Below, piece by piece: positions 9,262 through 17,114 of a stretch of 51,539 nucleotides of DNA; within the stretch, counting starts at the first letter, position 1, and each line of letters starts with the position of its first letter. Position numbers and translations under genes: made by a program. The notes under the pieces are model-generated. The model ran no database searches. It worked only from the letters and a program-made list of their open reading frames with translations, and was not told where the DNA came from. Location of the stretch: contig JAHHID010000055.1 in assembly GCA_019359015.1 (NCBI GenBank), positions 1 through 51,539 on the forward strand, written 5' to 3'. The DNA comes from Spirirestis rafaelensis WJT71-NPBG6. GTDB taxonomy: Bacteria; Cyanobacteriota; Cyanobacteriia; Cyanobacteriales; Nostocaceae.

Positions 9262-10203
9262 ATGATGAGCCGTCCAATAATTCTTGGCATCGTTGGTGAT
9301 AGTGCAGCAGGTAAGACAACACTGACTAAAGGAATAGCTCAGGTATTAGGAACTGAGAATGTCACGATCATCTGTACAGATGATTACCACCGCTACGATC
9401 GCACACAACGTGCAGAACTCGGTATCACAGCTTTACATCCTGACTGCAACTATCTTGATATAATGCAGCATCACCTGTCTCAGCTACGAATAGGACAGCC
9501 AATCCTCAAGCCAATTTATAGCCACAAAACCGGCACATTTGAGCCACCAATATATATCAAGCCTGCTAAATTCGTAATTATTGAGGGATTGCTTGGTTAT
9601 TCAACTCGTGGCGCAAGGGATTGCTATGATGTAAAAGTTTACTTAGCACCCCCTGAATCGCTACGCGCTAAGTGGAAAGTCAAGCGGGATACGCAAAAGC
9701 GGGGCTACACTGAAGAACAAGTTCTGGCAGAATTAGAAAAGCGCGAACCAGACTCAGAGCAATTTATTCGTCCGCAGCGGCAATGGTCTGATATGGTAGT
9801 AAGTTTCTATCCCCCTAGTGAAGATGAAGCGCAAGCAAATGGGCACTTAAATGTACGCTTGGTATTGCGTCCGACAATTCCCCATCCGGATTTTACTGAG
9901 ATTGTCAAATCCACCAATGGTGATTCCAACTCAGCGATTCGTTTAGGATTAGATCGAGATATGGGTAAACCTGTGGATGTTTTAGAAGTTGATGGTCATG
10001 CAACTTTGGAACAAGTTAACAAATTAGAGCAGCTGATTTGTTCTGATATGCCCTACTTAAAAAATATATGCGATCGCGAAAGTAATCCAGAGTTGGGCAA
10101 AGTATCCGGTACAACCGGCGAAACGCTGCAAAGTTACCCGCTTGCTCTCACCCAGTTGCTGATTACCTACCATATGCTCAAAGCAACCCAAATTCACCAG
10201 TAA
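9262..10203 (+). CDS. phosphoribulokinase-like P-loop kinase paralogue
   Basis: The 313-residue protein belongs to the phosphoribulokinase/uridine kinase family. It has a P-loop (GIVGDSAAGKTTLTKG, residues 9-24), IICTDDYHRYDRTQRAELGITAL, KPIYSHKTGTFEPP, VIIEGLLGYSTR, and a Prk-like R-P-Q segment near residue 170. In the Calvin-cycle enzyme of cyanobacteria the P-loop reads GDSGCGKST and its Cys forms a redox disulfide with the Cys before DDYH. Here the P-loop Cys is Ala while the second Cys is kept, so thioredoxin/CP12-type switching by that pair is not possible. It is probably a second Prk-type gene, not the main Calvin-cycle enzyme; the substrate is unproven. Confidence 0.8.
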   Translation: MMSRPIILGIVGDSAAGKTTLTKGIAQVLGTENVTIICTDDYHRYDRTQRAELGITALHPDCNYLDIMQHHLSQLRIGQPILKPIYSHKTGTFEPPIYIKPAKFVIIEGLLGYSTRGARDCYDVKVYLAPPESLRAKWKVKRDTQKRGYTEEQVLAELEKREPDSEQFIRPQRQWSDMVVSFYPPSEDEAQANGHLNVRLVLRPTIPHPDFTEIVKSTNGDSNSAIRLGLDRDMGKPVDVLEVDGHATLEQVNKLEQLICSDMPYLKNICDRESNPELGKVSGTTGETLQSYPLALTQLLITYHMLKATQIHQ

Positions 10204-10365
10204 CAATTTGCTCATGCTTTTCTTTGGCGCTTTTATATGAAGCTAATATTTCGATAACCAGAGAAAATTGACATCATATTAAAGATTTTGTCAAATTAGG
10301 ACGCTTTGGAAAGTAAACAAGAGATAACTAGAGATAGGTTCATCTATCTCCAGTATATTCTCAAT

Positions 10366-11097
10366 ATGACCTACTGCCTCAGAGTTGCCGATATACCAAC
10401 CAGCGAGCGTCCGCGAGAACGGTTAATGACACATGGAGCGAAAATTTTAGCTACAGCGGAATTAATCGCAATTTTACTAGGCACTGGTCAAGGACCGGGA
10501 AAACTATCAGCGATCGGTTTGGGGCAATATATTCTACATGAATTGGCAAAATGCGATCGCGATCCCTTAGCAGTATTGCGAGACGTTACCCCCGCAGAGT
10601 TAATGCAAATACCTGGTATTGGTCCGGCAAAGGCGACAACCATTTTAGCAGCTATTGAATTAGGTAAACGAGCTTTTCAATCTCGCCCCTTAGACCGTAC
10701 ACCAATTGATAGTCCACTTGCGGCAGCGGCGGCTTTGAGTCAAGATTTAATGTGGCAAAATCAAGAACGTTTTGGAGTGTTGCTCTTAGATGTTAAGAAT
10801 TGTTTGCTGGGAACGCAAGTTATTACCATCGGTACAGCCACAGAAACTTTAGCCCCTCCCCGCGAGATTTTTCGCGAAGTCATTCGTCATGGGGCAACGC
10901 GAGTGATAGTCGGGCATAATCATCCTTCTGGTAACGTTGAACCTAGTCAGACTGATATCGACTTGACGCGCCAATTATTAGCCGGAGCGCAGTTGTTAGG
11001 CATTCCCCTCTTAGATCATCTCATATTAGGCGATGGCAATCACCAAAGTCTGCGGGAAACTACTGCTCTGTGGGACGACTATCCGCAATTGGATTGA
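10366..11097 (+). CDS. radC: RadC family JAB-domain protein
   Basis: The N-terminal part carries [17 protein letters not shown] and a helix-hairpin-helix ([21 protein letters not shown]). The C-terminal JAB metalloprotease-like domain has [15 protein letters not shown] with the H-x-H-x10-D zinc ligands. RadC proteins were named for DNA repair, but their role is unsettled. The frame is open from a TTG at 10306, but the family start [20 protein letters not shown] corresponds to the ATG at 10366, giving 243 residues, the usual length. Confidence 0.92.
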   Translation: MTYCLRVADIPTSERPRERLMTHGAKILATAELIAILLGTGQGPGKLSAIGLGQYILHELAKCDRDPLAVLRDVTPAELMQIPGIGPAKATTILAAIELGKRAFQSRPLDRTPIDSPLAAAAALSQDLMWQNQERFGVLLLDVKNCLLGTQVITIGTATETLAPPREIFREVIRHGATRVIVGHNHPSGNVEPSQTDIDLTRQLLAGAQLLGIPLLDHLILGDGNHQSLRETTALWDDYPQLD

Positions 11098-11504
11098 TAA
11101 GGGTGCGATCGCGCAAGATAAGTAGTCCAACCAAATTAAATCTAAAACCATTCTAAGGTGCGTTAGCGAAGTGCGTAACGTACCAAAACTCATATATAAC
11201 AACAAATTTTTCCTTTTAGTTTACCTCGCGCAAGGTAAGCATATAAATGACAATATAGCGGTTATTAATTAAGTTACAGATTGTTCCTAAAGGCACAAGA
11301 TGCTCTGCCTTTAAAGTTTATTTTTGCATATGTAATCAATCGTTACTATTTTTATCCTTAAAGTGCATAACTTGATTTGATTTATATCTATATCTGTATA
11401 AGAATGCATTTAAGTTAGCTTTGCGGAATCTCCCCAAAGAATACAGTTACTCACGAAATGCAGTTTTATTGCAACAAAACTCAACATCTCAAAGGAGAAT
11501 AAAC
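11098..11504. other. intergenic region with a small hairpin
   Basis: No gene is seen in these 407 bp. AAAGGCA and TGCCTTT at 11289-11312 form a small hairpin before a T-rich stretch. GTGCGTTAGCGAAGTGCGTAAC near 11160 resembles the small dispersed repeats of the window. The last part holds the leader and ribosome binding site (AAAGGAG) of the next gene. Confidence 0.4.
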
Positions 11505-11801
11505 ATGTCTAAGAATACGAATGATTCGCTGCTCAATGATTCAGAAAAACCAGGATTATCTGGCAACGAAAAGAAATCCTTGTTTCAAAGTTATTTACAA
11601 AATCCTTTTTCCGTCGCATGGTCAAAGTTAGCTAATTTGATTGAAACTACCGTAGCCAGTAAGCCAGAAACATCGGAAAATTCTCAACAAGAACAACACG
11701 AACCAGACTCAATCCGAATGCACCAGTTCTATTCTCGCTTCACAGATCGGGTTGATCCTTCGCTCTACTACACTATATTCTCTCCCTACGATAGGTTTTA
11801 A
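11505..11801 (+). CDS. small hypothetical protein
   Basis: The 98-residue product is polar, with Ser, Asn, Glu and Gln in the first half. It contains KSLFQSYLQNPFSVAWSKLANLI and a C-terminal RFTDRVDPSLYYTIFSPYDRF. The ATG at 11505 is chosen because AAAGGAG lies 8 bases upstream; an earlier in-frame start lacks one. No family or function is recognised. A hairpin terminator follows. Confidence 0.6.
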   Translation: MSKNTNDSLLNDSEKPGLSGNEKKSLFQSYLQNPFSVAWSKLANLIETTVASKPETSENSQQEQHEPDSIRMHQFYSRFTDRVDPSLYYTIFSPYDRF

Positions 11802-11821
11802 AAGCAAGTAAGGCATCTACA

Positions 11822-11860
11822 AGGGGAAGCCTTTTTCGCTACTGTAGCTTCCCCTGTTAT
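11822..11860 (+). terminator. hairpin terminator
   Basis: AGGGGAAGC and GCTTCCCCT pair perfectly across a 16-base loop that contains a T-run. GTTATTTCTTCTT follows. It separates the small hypothetical gene from tRNA-Val. Confidence 0.6.
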
Positions 11861-11902
11861 TTCTTCTTATTTGCAAGAAAATATGTTAAAATAGTAAGTC
11901 TT

Positions 11903-11974
11903 GGGCGATTAGCACAGGGGTAGCGCACATCCTTCACACGGATGGGGTCACTGGTTCAAATCCAGTATCGCCCA
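11903..11974 (+). tRNA. tRNA-Val (anticodon CAC)
   Basis: The 72-nt sequence folds as a cloverleaf. The acceptor arm is GGGCGAT with ATCGCCC and discriminator A. The anticodon stem-loop CATCC-TTCACAC-GGATG gives anticodon CAC. The T arm is ACTGG-TTCAAAT-CCAGT. CCA is not encoded. Confidence 0.95.
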
Positions 11975-12232
11975 TTTATTTTGCCGAATAACTAATTAAA
12001 TGTCGTCGTTAACAGATTAACGACACTGTTGACGATCTACTGTCATCTAATCACACCGCGTATACTCGATGTAAGGTGAAAAAAAGTCACCCTTAGATAA
12101 ATCTGGGTGTCAAGAAAAAGCTAATTATTTACGATAAAAGATGACGACTGGGTGAAATAATCATAGCGAAAATATGCAAAGCCTTATTTTTCGCTTTTAA
12201 GCTTTGCTTACTACTTATCACAAGACATGACT

Positions 12233-12553
12233 CTAAATATCTTCAACTTCCAGTTGAGCCATCGTTACGGCATCAAAAGCAAACGCCAAAACTAATGGCA
12301 TTGGACATTTTAACAAATAACTAGAAGCTACGGCGGCAATTGTTGTCACTACTGCTGAGATAGACAACCATTTTTCCTCGCACGTTAATCCCTTTTGGGC
12401 TTTAATCACGTTTAAAACTTTGGGAGGGATTGGTTCCGGCATTACTGCTGTTGGTGGAAAAGCCCAGAAATTATTACGCCGTTCAACAAATAAATCTGTC
12501 CAGCCATTTTCTTGACACCATTCTTCGATCCATTCAATTGCGTAATGTTTCAT
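12233..12553 (-). CDS. conserved-looking hypothetical protein with a hydrophobic C-terminal half
   Basis: The 106-residue protein has a Trp-rich N-terminal region (EWIEEWCQENGWTDLF, NNFWAFPP), a Pro-rich link (MPEPIPPKVL), then a hydrophobic stretch (LSISAVVTTIAAVASSYLLK and PLVLAFAFDAVTMAQL). The latter could be one or two membrane helices. The ATG at 12551-12553 is used instead of an upstream TTG. I do not recognise the family; it looks like a cyanobacterial protein of unknown role. Confidence 0.65.
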   Translation of the reverse strand: MKHYAIEWIEEWCQENGWTDLFVERRNNFWAFPPTAVMPEPIPPKVLNVIKAQKGLTCEEKWLSISAVVTTIAAVASSYLLKCPMPLVLAFAFDAVTMAQLEVEDI

Positions 12554-12796
12554 AATCAAAGTTGGGAATTTGGACTTAGGAAATTTCTGTAGAAGTTAAA
12601 TATTAGTTACTTGAGTCTTTCTGCTCTGCCCACTAATCGCCTTGTCAATGAACGATTGTTCTTAATGGTTAAGCTTTGTTAAGCATGTGAAACATTTCTT
12701 ATATAACGCTCAAACCATGCTTTTCTTAACTACAAGACTAACAGTAATCTATAGCCTCTTGGCGTTAAAAGATAATAAACTTTACTTAAAAACCTC

Positions 12797-12938
12797 AATA
12801 TAAAGAATTGTAAAGAATGGTGTGAGTCATTGCTTCGAGTACCCAAAATATATAGCCATTGATATCAAGCAGAACAAGCTTTTTGTAAATACTTATTCAA
12901 TAAAGAATTGTAAAGAAAGCAGTGAGGGCTTGCCTTGA
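12797..12938. repeat. pair of ~40-bp direct repeats exactly 100 bp apart
   Basis: TAAAGAATTGTAAAGAA occurs at 12801 and again at 12901. The following bases are also similar (GTGAGTCATTGCTTCGA versus GTGAGGGCTTGCCTTGA). They lie in a 724-bp gap (12554-13277) in which I see no gene. An imperfect inverted repeat (GTTAAGCATG and CATGCTTTTCTTAAC) lies at about 12676-12733. Function is unknown; the pair could be duplicated control sites of a nearby gene. Confidence 0.55.
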
Positions 12939-13277
12939 TTATAAAATGCTCTAACCCTTTGACAGTAAGACTTAGACAATAAAATTTTCGCGTTCAACAT
13001 AAAAACTGTTTTAAACTTTGGGCTTGTCTAATTGTGCCGCAGATGAACAATATTTATTAAGCAAACGCTTGATTATTTTCTTTGGTATTTGGTAAGAAAT
13101 TTTTTATTCAAGGCGTGCGATCGCTTGTTTCGCCCCAATCAACCTTAACAAACTGTTACAAGTTGCCTTTGTCAACGCCGAAAGCTAAAAGTTAAGCAAT
13201 AAAACATCAGGGACTTGCGGTAAGCTAAAACTTGAACCGTCGCGATCTGCGATTGAACACACAACCAGCAAGCGAAT

Positions 13278-13772
13278 ATGTTTTGGCGGCAAAAGTTAGC
13301 GTTAATTACCTTGATAATTGTATTTTGCTTGAACTGGGCAACACCAGCACTCGCAGACTGGACTCATCCATTGTCATTTAGCAATGCACAATTGACAAAA
13401 CGAGATTTTTCTGGGCAAAGTTTACAAGCGGCTGAATTTTCTAACGCCAATATGGAACTGACTAACTTTGCTGGTGCTGACTTGCGAGGTGCGGTGATGA
13501 GTGCTAGCACAATGACACAAGCGAATCTGCATAAAGCCGATTTAAGCAACGCACTCGTCGATCAGGTAAACTTAACTGGGGCTGATTTGAGCGATGCCAA
13601 TTTAACCGAAGCTCTTTTGCTTCGCGCTGTCTTTACTAATGTAGATATCAAAGGTGCAGATTTCAGCGATGCAATTTTGGATAAAGCGCAAATCAAAGAA
13701 CTGTGTGCAAAAGCTAGCGGTGTAAATTCTCAAACTGGCGTAGAAACTCGTGATTCTCTAGGATGTCAATGA
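13278..13772 (+). CDS. pentapeptide-repeat protein with signal peptide (thylakoid-lumen type)
   Basis: A signal peptide (LALITLIIVFCLNWATPALA) is followed by about 14 pentapeptide repeats of the A(D/N)LxX type (GADLRGAVMSAS, ANLHKADLSNA, GADLSDANLTEA), which fold as a right-handed beta-helix. The C-terminus (LCAKASGVNSQTGVETRDSL, then GC) has a Cys pair. It resembles the cap of plant and cyanobacterial lumenal pentapeptide proteins. It is probably exported to the thylakoid lumen or periplasm; function unknown. The stop overlaps the purK start (ATGA), which suggests co-translation. Confidence 0.85.
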   Translation: MFWRQKLALITLIIVFCLNWATPALADWTHPLSFSNAQLTKRDFSGQSLQAAEFSNANMELTNFAGADLRGAVMSASTMTQANLHKADLSNALVDQVNLTGADLSDANLTEALLLRAVFTNVDIKGADFSDAILDKAQIKELCAKASGVNSQTGVETRDSLGCQ

Positions 13773-14917
13773 AGCGTGTTGGTGTAATTGGTGGTGGACA
13801 GCTCGCCTGGATGATGGGAGACGCTGCACAAAAGTTAGGATTAGAATTGGTGGTGCAAACTCCTAGCAGAGAAGATCCGGCTGTAGCGATCGCGGCTGAT
13901 ACAGTTTTAGCTAAAGTTGATGATGCCACAGCTACGGCTGTTTTAGCTGGCAAATGCGATATCATCACCTTTGAAAACGAGTTTGTTGACCTAGACGCTT
14001 TATCAATCCTGGCACATCAAGGCGTTTGCTTCCGTCCCTCTTTAGAAGCTTTAATTCCCCTTTTAGATAAATATCATCAACGCTGCTATTTACGCGACTT
14101 GGGTTTACCTGTCCCTGAGTTTTTCGCCATCGAGCCTCAAGACAAGGAAAAAATCGCATCCAAGTTGGGATTTCCCTTAGTTCTCAAATCCCGTCGTCAC
14201 GGTTATGACGGTCAAGGTACTTTCATCATCAAAGATTTTGCGAGTTTACAGCCCAAGCTAGATTATAATATCACGGAAAGCGCTTTTTTGATAGAAGAAT
14301 TCGTCCCTTTTGAACGAGAATTAGCGATAATTGCCGCGCGTTCAGTCGATGGCGAGGTTGTAACTTACCCAGTCGTGGAAACTCAGCAAGAAGAACAAGT
14401 ATGTCGGCGGGTAATTGCGCCGGCAAAGATTACACCCAAACAAGCAGCAGAAATAGAAGCGATCGCTCACACTATATTAAATAGCCTGCAAGTCGTAGGC
14501 GTTTTTGGAATTGAGCTATTTCTCACCGCTGATGGGAAGGTGCTGGTAAATGAAATTGCCCCTCGTACCCACAATTCTGGGCATTTTTCCCTTGATGCTT
14601 GCGAAACCTCGCAATTTGAGCAACATTTGAGAGCAGTGTGTGGTTTTACTTTGGGTAATCCCGCTTTGCGTTGCGCTGCTGCTGTGATGGTTAATCTTTT
14701 AGGATATGAAAATTCTCAAAGCGATTACGAACAAAAGCGATCGCACTTATTGCAAATTCCCCAAGCGCACCTGCACTGGTACGGCAAAACTGAATCGCGT
14801 CTAGGGCGCAAATTGGGACACGTCACCGTTTTGCTGGATAATCAAAATCAAAATGAAGCGATGGATGTCGCCCGCAGCATAGAATCTATCTGGTATCCAA
14901 ATATCCCCATAGGCTAG
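13769..14917 (+). CDS. purK: 5-(carboxyamino)imidazole ribonucleotide synthase
   Basis: PurK is an ATP-grasp enzyme that joins bicarbonate to AIR in purine synthesis. Visible motifs are VGVIGGGQLAWMMGDAAQKL at the start, DIITFENEFVDLDAL, the ATP-grasp LKSRRHGYDGQGTFII, the LIEEFVPFERELAII segment, VNEIAPRTHNSGHFSLDACE and TSQFEQHLRAVCG. The length (382 residues) is normal. The ATG at 13769 overlaps the upstream stop as ATGA; one at 13763 is also possible. The 6S RNA gene follows, an arrangement known from cyanobacteria. Confidence 0.96.
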   Translation: MKRVGVIGGGQLAWMMGDAAQKLGLELVVQTPSREDPAVAIAADTVLAKVDDATATAVLAGKCDIITFENEFVDLDALSILAHQGVCFRPSLEALIPLLDKYHQRCYLRDLGLPVPEFFAIEPQDKEKIASKLGFPLVLKSRRHGYDGQGTFIIKDFASLQPKLDYNITESAFLIEEFVPFERELAIIAARSVDGEVVTYPVVETQQEEQVCRRVIAPAKITPKQAAEIEAIAHTILNSLQVVGVFGIELFLTADGKVLVNEIAPRTHNSGHFSLDACETSQFEQHLRAVCGFTLGNPALRCAAAVMVNLLGYENSQSDYEQKRSHLLQIPQAHLHWYGKTESRLGRKLGHVTVLLDNQNQNEAMDVARSIESIWYPNIPIG

Positions 14918-14980
14918 AAGCCTAAGCCTATACCAACACTCGTGTGCCGACCCAGCCTTTTTTCGTCATTCCACACGATT

Positions 14981-15009
14981 GTAGAGACGTTCCGCCGGAA
15001 CGTCTCTAC
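14981..15009. repeat. GTAGAGACG...CGTCTCTAC palindromic repeat
   Basis: This 29-bp perfect palindrome has the core TTCCGCCGGAA. The same outer arms with different cores occur at about 22693, 23603 and 23690. It belongs to a family of high-copy palindromes in this genome. It lies between purK and the 6S RNA promoter. Confidence 0.7.
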
Positions 15010-15117
15010 GAGGGTTTTATGGTCAAATCAAGGGTCAGACCTACCATTCGCCAACGGTATCCTTCCTTGAGGACTTTATTATTTTCCAGATTAAACACAC
15101 AATATCTTTTTGATAGT

Positions 15118-15123
15118 TATAAT
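15118..15123 (+). promoter_or_regulatory. -10 box of the 6S RNA promoter
   Basis: A perfect TATAAT lies six bases upstream of the predicted 5' end of the 6S RNA. No convincing -35 hexamer is seen at the usual distance. Confidence 0.65.
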
Positions 15124-15128
15124 GGGTG

Positions 15129-15313
15129 AAGTTCCACTACGACGTTGGTGACTGCCATCAAGTTTTTTGATCTATGCCTTTAAAGAAAAGGGAGTCAACT
15201 GTTCTCGTGGCAGTAGACCGAGCAACGACTCGGAAACTTTAAACGAGGAATTAGGTTCCCACCTGGATAAACCCAGGTCATAAACTTAGGTAAAACGGCG
15301 TCGCGGTGAACTT
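15129..15313 (+). ncRNA. ssrS: 6S RNA
   Basis: The RNA is predicted to be 185 nt. The closing stem pairs AAGTTCCACTACGACG (15129-15144) with CGTCGCGGTGAACTT (15299-15313). 6S RNA is a long hairpin with a central bubble that mimics an open promoter and binds RNA polymerase. Support comes from the length, the closing stem, the TATAAT just upstream, the terminator just downstream, and the position after purK, which is the usual place for ssaA/ssrS in cyanobacteria. Primary sequence is poorly conserved, so a covariance-model search would confirm it. Confidence 0.85.
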
Positions 15314-15322
15314 CAAATTTTT

Positions 15323-15356
15323 AGCTCCCAGAGTCAGCAAAGACTTGGGAGCTTTA
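15323..15356 (+). terminator. intrinsic terminator of the 6S RNA
   Basis: AGCTCCCA and TGGGAGCT pair around GAGTCAGCAAAGACT and are followed by TTAACTATAT. It lies 10 nt after the 6S closing stem. Confidence 0.7.
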
Positions 15357-15588
15357 ACTATATAAATTAGTTATCAATCAATTAATCAAAAATTATCTAA
15401 AAATAAAGCAAAACAAGTTATTCCAAGCATTTTAGCTGCATTGAGGATGCAAATTACCTATCTATATAAGTTAGGAAATGGTCACTTTATCTTTGGTAAA
15501 AAAATCTGTATAAATTGATTCTAATTTAGATGTCAATAAACGTTAATATAACCAAAACTGCGTTAAATTTTGGTGAAAGCAGCAAAAA

Positions 15589-16854
15589 TTGTCACAACAG
15601 CTAATTAATACGGTGTTTCCAGCCTCAGTTTTTCAACTAGACAATGGTGTTACTTTTATTCATCAAGAAATTGCCACCACCCCTGTTGTAGTGGCTGATG
15701 TTTGGGTGCGTGCTGGTGCAACAAGAGAGCCAAATCCGTGGTTCGGCATGGCACACTTTTTAGAACATATGATTTTTAAAGGTACTGCGACCCTAGCCCC
15801 CGGAGTATTTGACGAGAATATTGAAAATAGAGGTGGCGTGACTAATGCGGCTACCAGTTATGATTATGCTCATTACACTCTGACCACAGCTGCCACATAT
15901 CTAGAAGATACTTTGCCTCATTTAGGGGAACTGTTGCTTAATGCTGCAATTCCGGAAGCGGAATTTGACCGAGAGCGGGATGTGGTATTAGAGGAAATTC
16001 GTCAAGCGCAAGACGATCCCGATTGGCTGGGATTTCAAGCTTTGATTCAAAGCGTATACCCGCAGCATCCCTACGGACGTTCGGTGCTGGGTACTGAGCA
16101 AGAATTGATGCAGCAATCCGCAGAAGAAATGCGCTGTTTTCATCGCGCTCACTATCAACCAGAAAACATGACGGTGGTGGTGGTGGGGGGGATTGGCGAA
16201 AAACCAGCTTTAGAATTAGTAAATCGCACCTTTGAAAAATTTGGCGATCGCACTTCTTGTCCGCAGTTTGAGCCTGTAGTCCAATCACCTATTATCGGTA
16301 TTCGCCGTCAAGAACTACATTTACCACGCTTAGAGCAAGCGCGGTTAACGATGGCATGGACAGCACCAGGAGTCGAAAAACTCCGCAGCGCCTACGGTTT
16401 AGATTTATTATCAGTACTATTAGCAGAAGGACGGACATCGCGGTTAGTTCGCGATTTACGAGAAGAATTGCAATTAGTGCAGGGAATTTGCGCTAATTTG
16501 TCTCTGCAACGCGAATCGAGTTTATTTACAATTAGCGCTTGGTTAGAAGCAGAAGAACTAGAAAAAGTTGAAGCTTTAATTTGCGCTCACCTGGAAGATT
16601 TGCAGAATGTGGAAATTAGCGATGCTGAACTGGCACGTACCCGCAGACTGCTATGTAATGAATATGCCTTTTCTACCGAAACCCCAAATCAACTCACCGG
16701 GCTTTATGGCTACTATAATACCATCGCCCAAGCTGAATTGTCCGTAACCTATCCCCAGCAAATTCAATCATTTGATGCCCAAGAACTGCAACAATTAGCT
16801 CAAGATTATCTTTCGCCGCACAATTATGCGGTTACGGTACTCAAACCTTGTTAG
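15589..16854 (+). CDS. M16 family zinc peptidase, active subunit type
   Basis: The 421-residue protein has the inverted zinc motif HFLEH (AHFLEHMIFKGT, residues 57-68) with the downstream Glu region (ERDVVLEEIRQAQDDPDW). The C-terminal M16 half contains ARLTMAWTAPG and the R-Y-type LLAEGRTSRLVRDLREELQL. It is probably a cytoplasmic or envelope peptidase working with the second M16 gene at 17115. The start is a TTG at 15589, matching the expected SQQLINTVFPASVFQLDNG beginning; the start is less sure than the rest. Confidence 0.9.
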   Translation: MSQQLINTVFPASVFQLDNGVTFIHQEIATTPVVVADVWVRAGATREPNPWFGMAHFLEHMIFKGTATLAPGVFDENIENRGGVTNAATSYDYAHYTLTTAATYLEDTLPHLGELLLNAAIPEAEFDRERDVVLEEIRQAQDDPDWLGFQALIQSVYPQHPYGRSVLGTEQELMQQSAEEMRCFHRAHYQPENMTVVVVGGIGEKPALELVNRTFEKFGDRTSCPQFEPVVQSPIIGIRRQELHLPRLEQARLTMAWTAPGVEKLRSAYGLDLLSVLLAEGRTSRLVRDLREELQLVQGICANLSLQRESSLFTISAWLEAEELEKVEALICAHLEDLQNVEISDAELARTRRLLCNEYAFSTETPNQLTGLYGYYNTIAQAELSVTYPQQIQSFDAQELQQLAQDYLSPHNYAVTVLKPC

Positions 16855-16857
16855 TCA

Positions 16858-17114
16858 TTGGGCATGGGGGATGGGGCATTGGGGAGGCAGTGCGGTCTTC
16901 TCCCAAAGGGAGAGGCTAGCGCCAAGGGGTCTCACGCCACTCCCCTCAAGTCGGGAAACCCGCCCACGGGGGTGGCTCCCCAAGTGGAGCATCTGCCGTC
17001 ATGGGGCATTGGGCATTGGACTCCTGACTCCTGACTTTTGATTTTTAACTCCTGACTCCTGATTCCTAACTCCTGACTCCTGACTCCTGGCTCCTAACTC
17101 CTAACTTTTGACTA
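16858..17114. repeat. short tandem repeats with an interrupted dispersed repeat
   Basis: From 17020 to 17114 a heptamer (CTCCTGA and variants such as CTCCTAA) is repeated about 12 times; GGCATTGGG-type words occur before it. Such short tandem repeats are known in filamentous cyanobacteria. Between about 16885 and 17002 lies a copy of the repeat also found at 25328-25377 (GGCAGTGCGGTCTT ... CCCAAGTGGAGCATCTGCCG), but split by about 75 bp of extra sequence. No gene is supported here. Confidence 0.7.
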
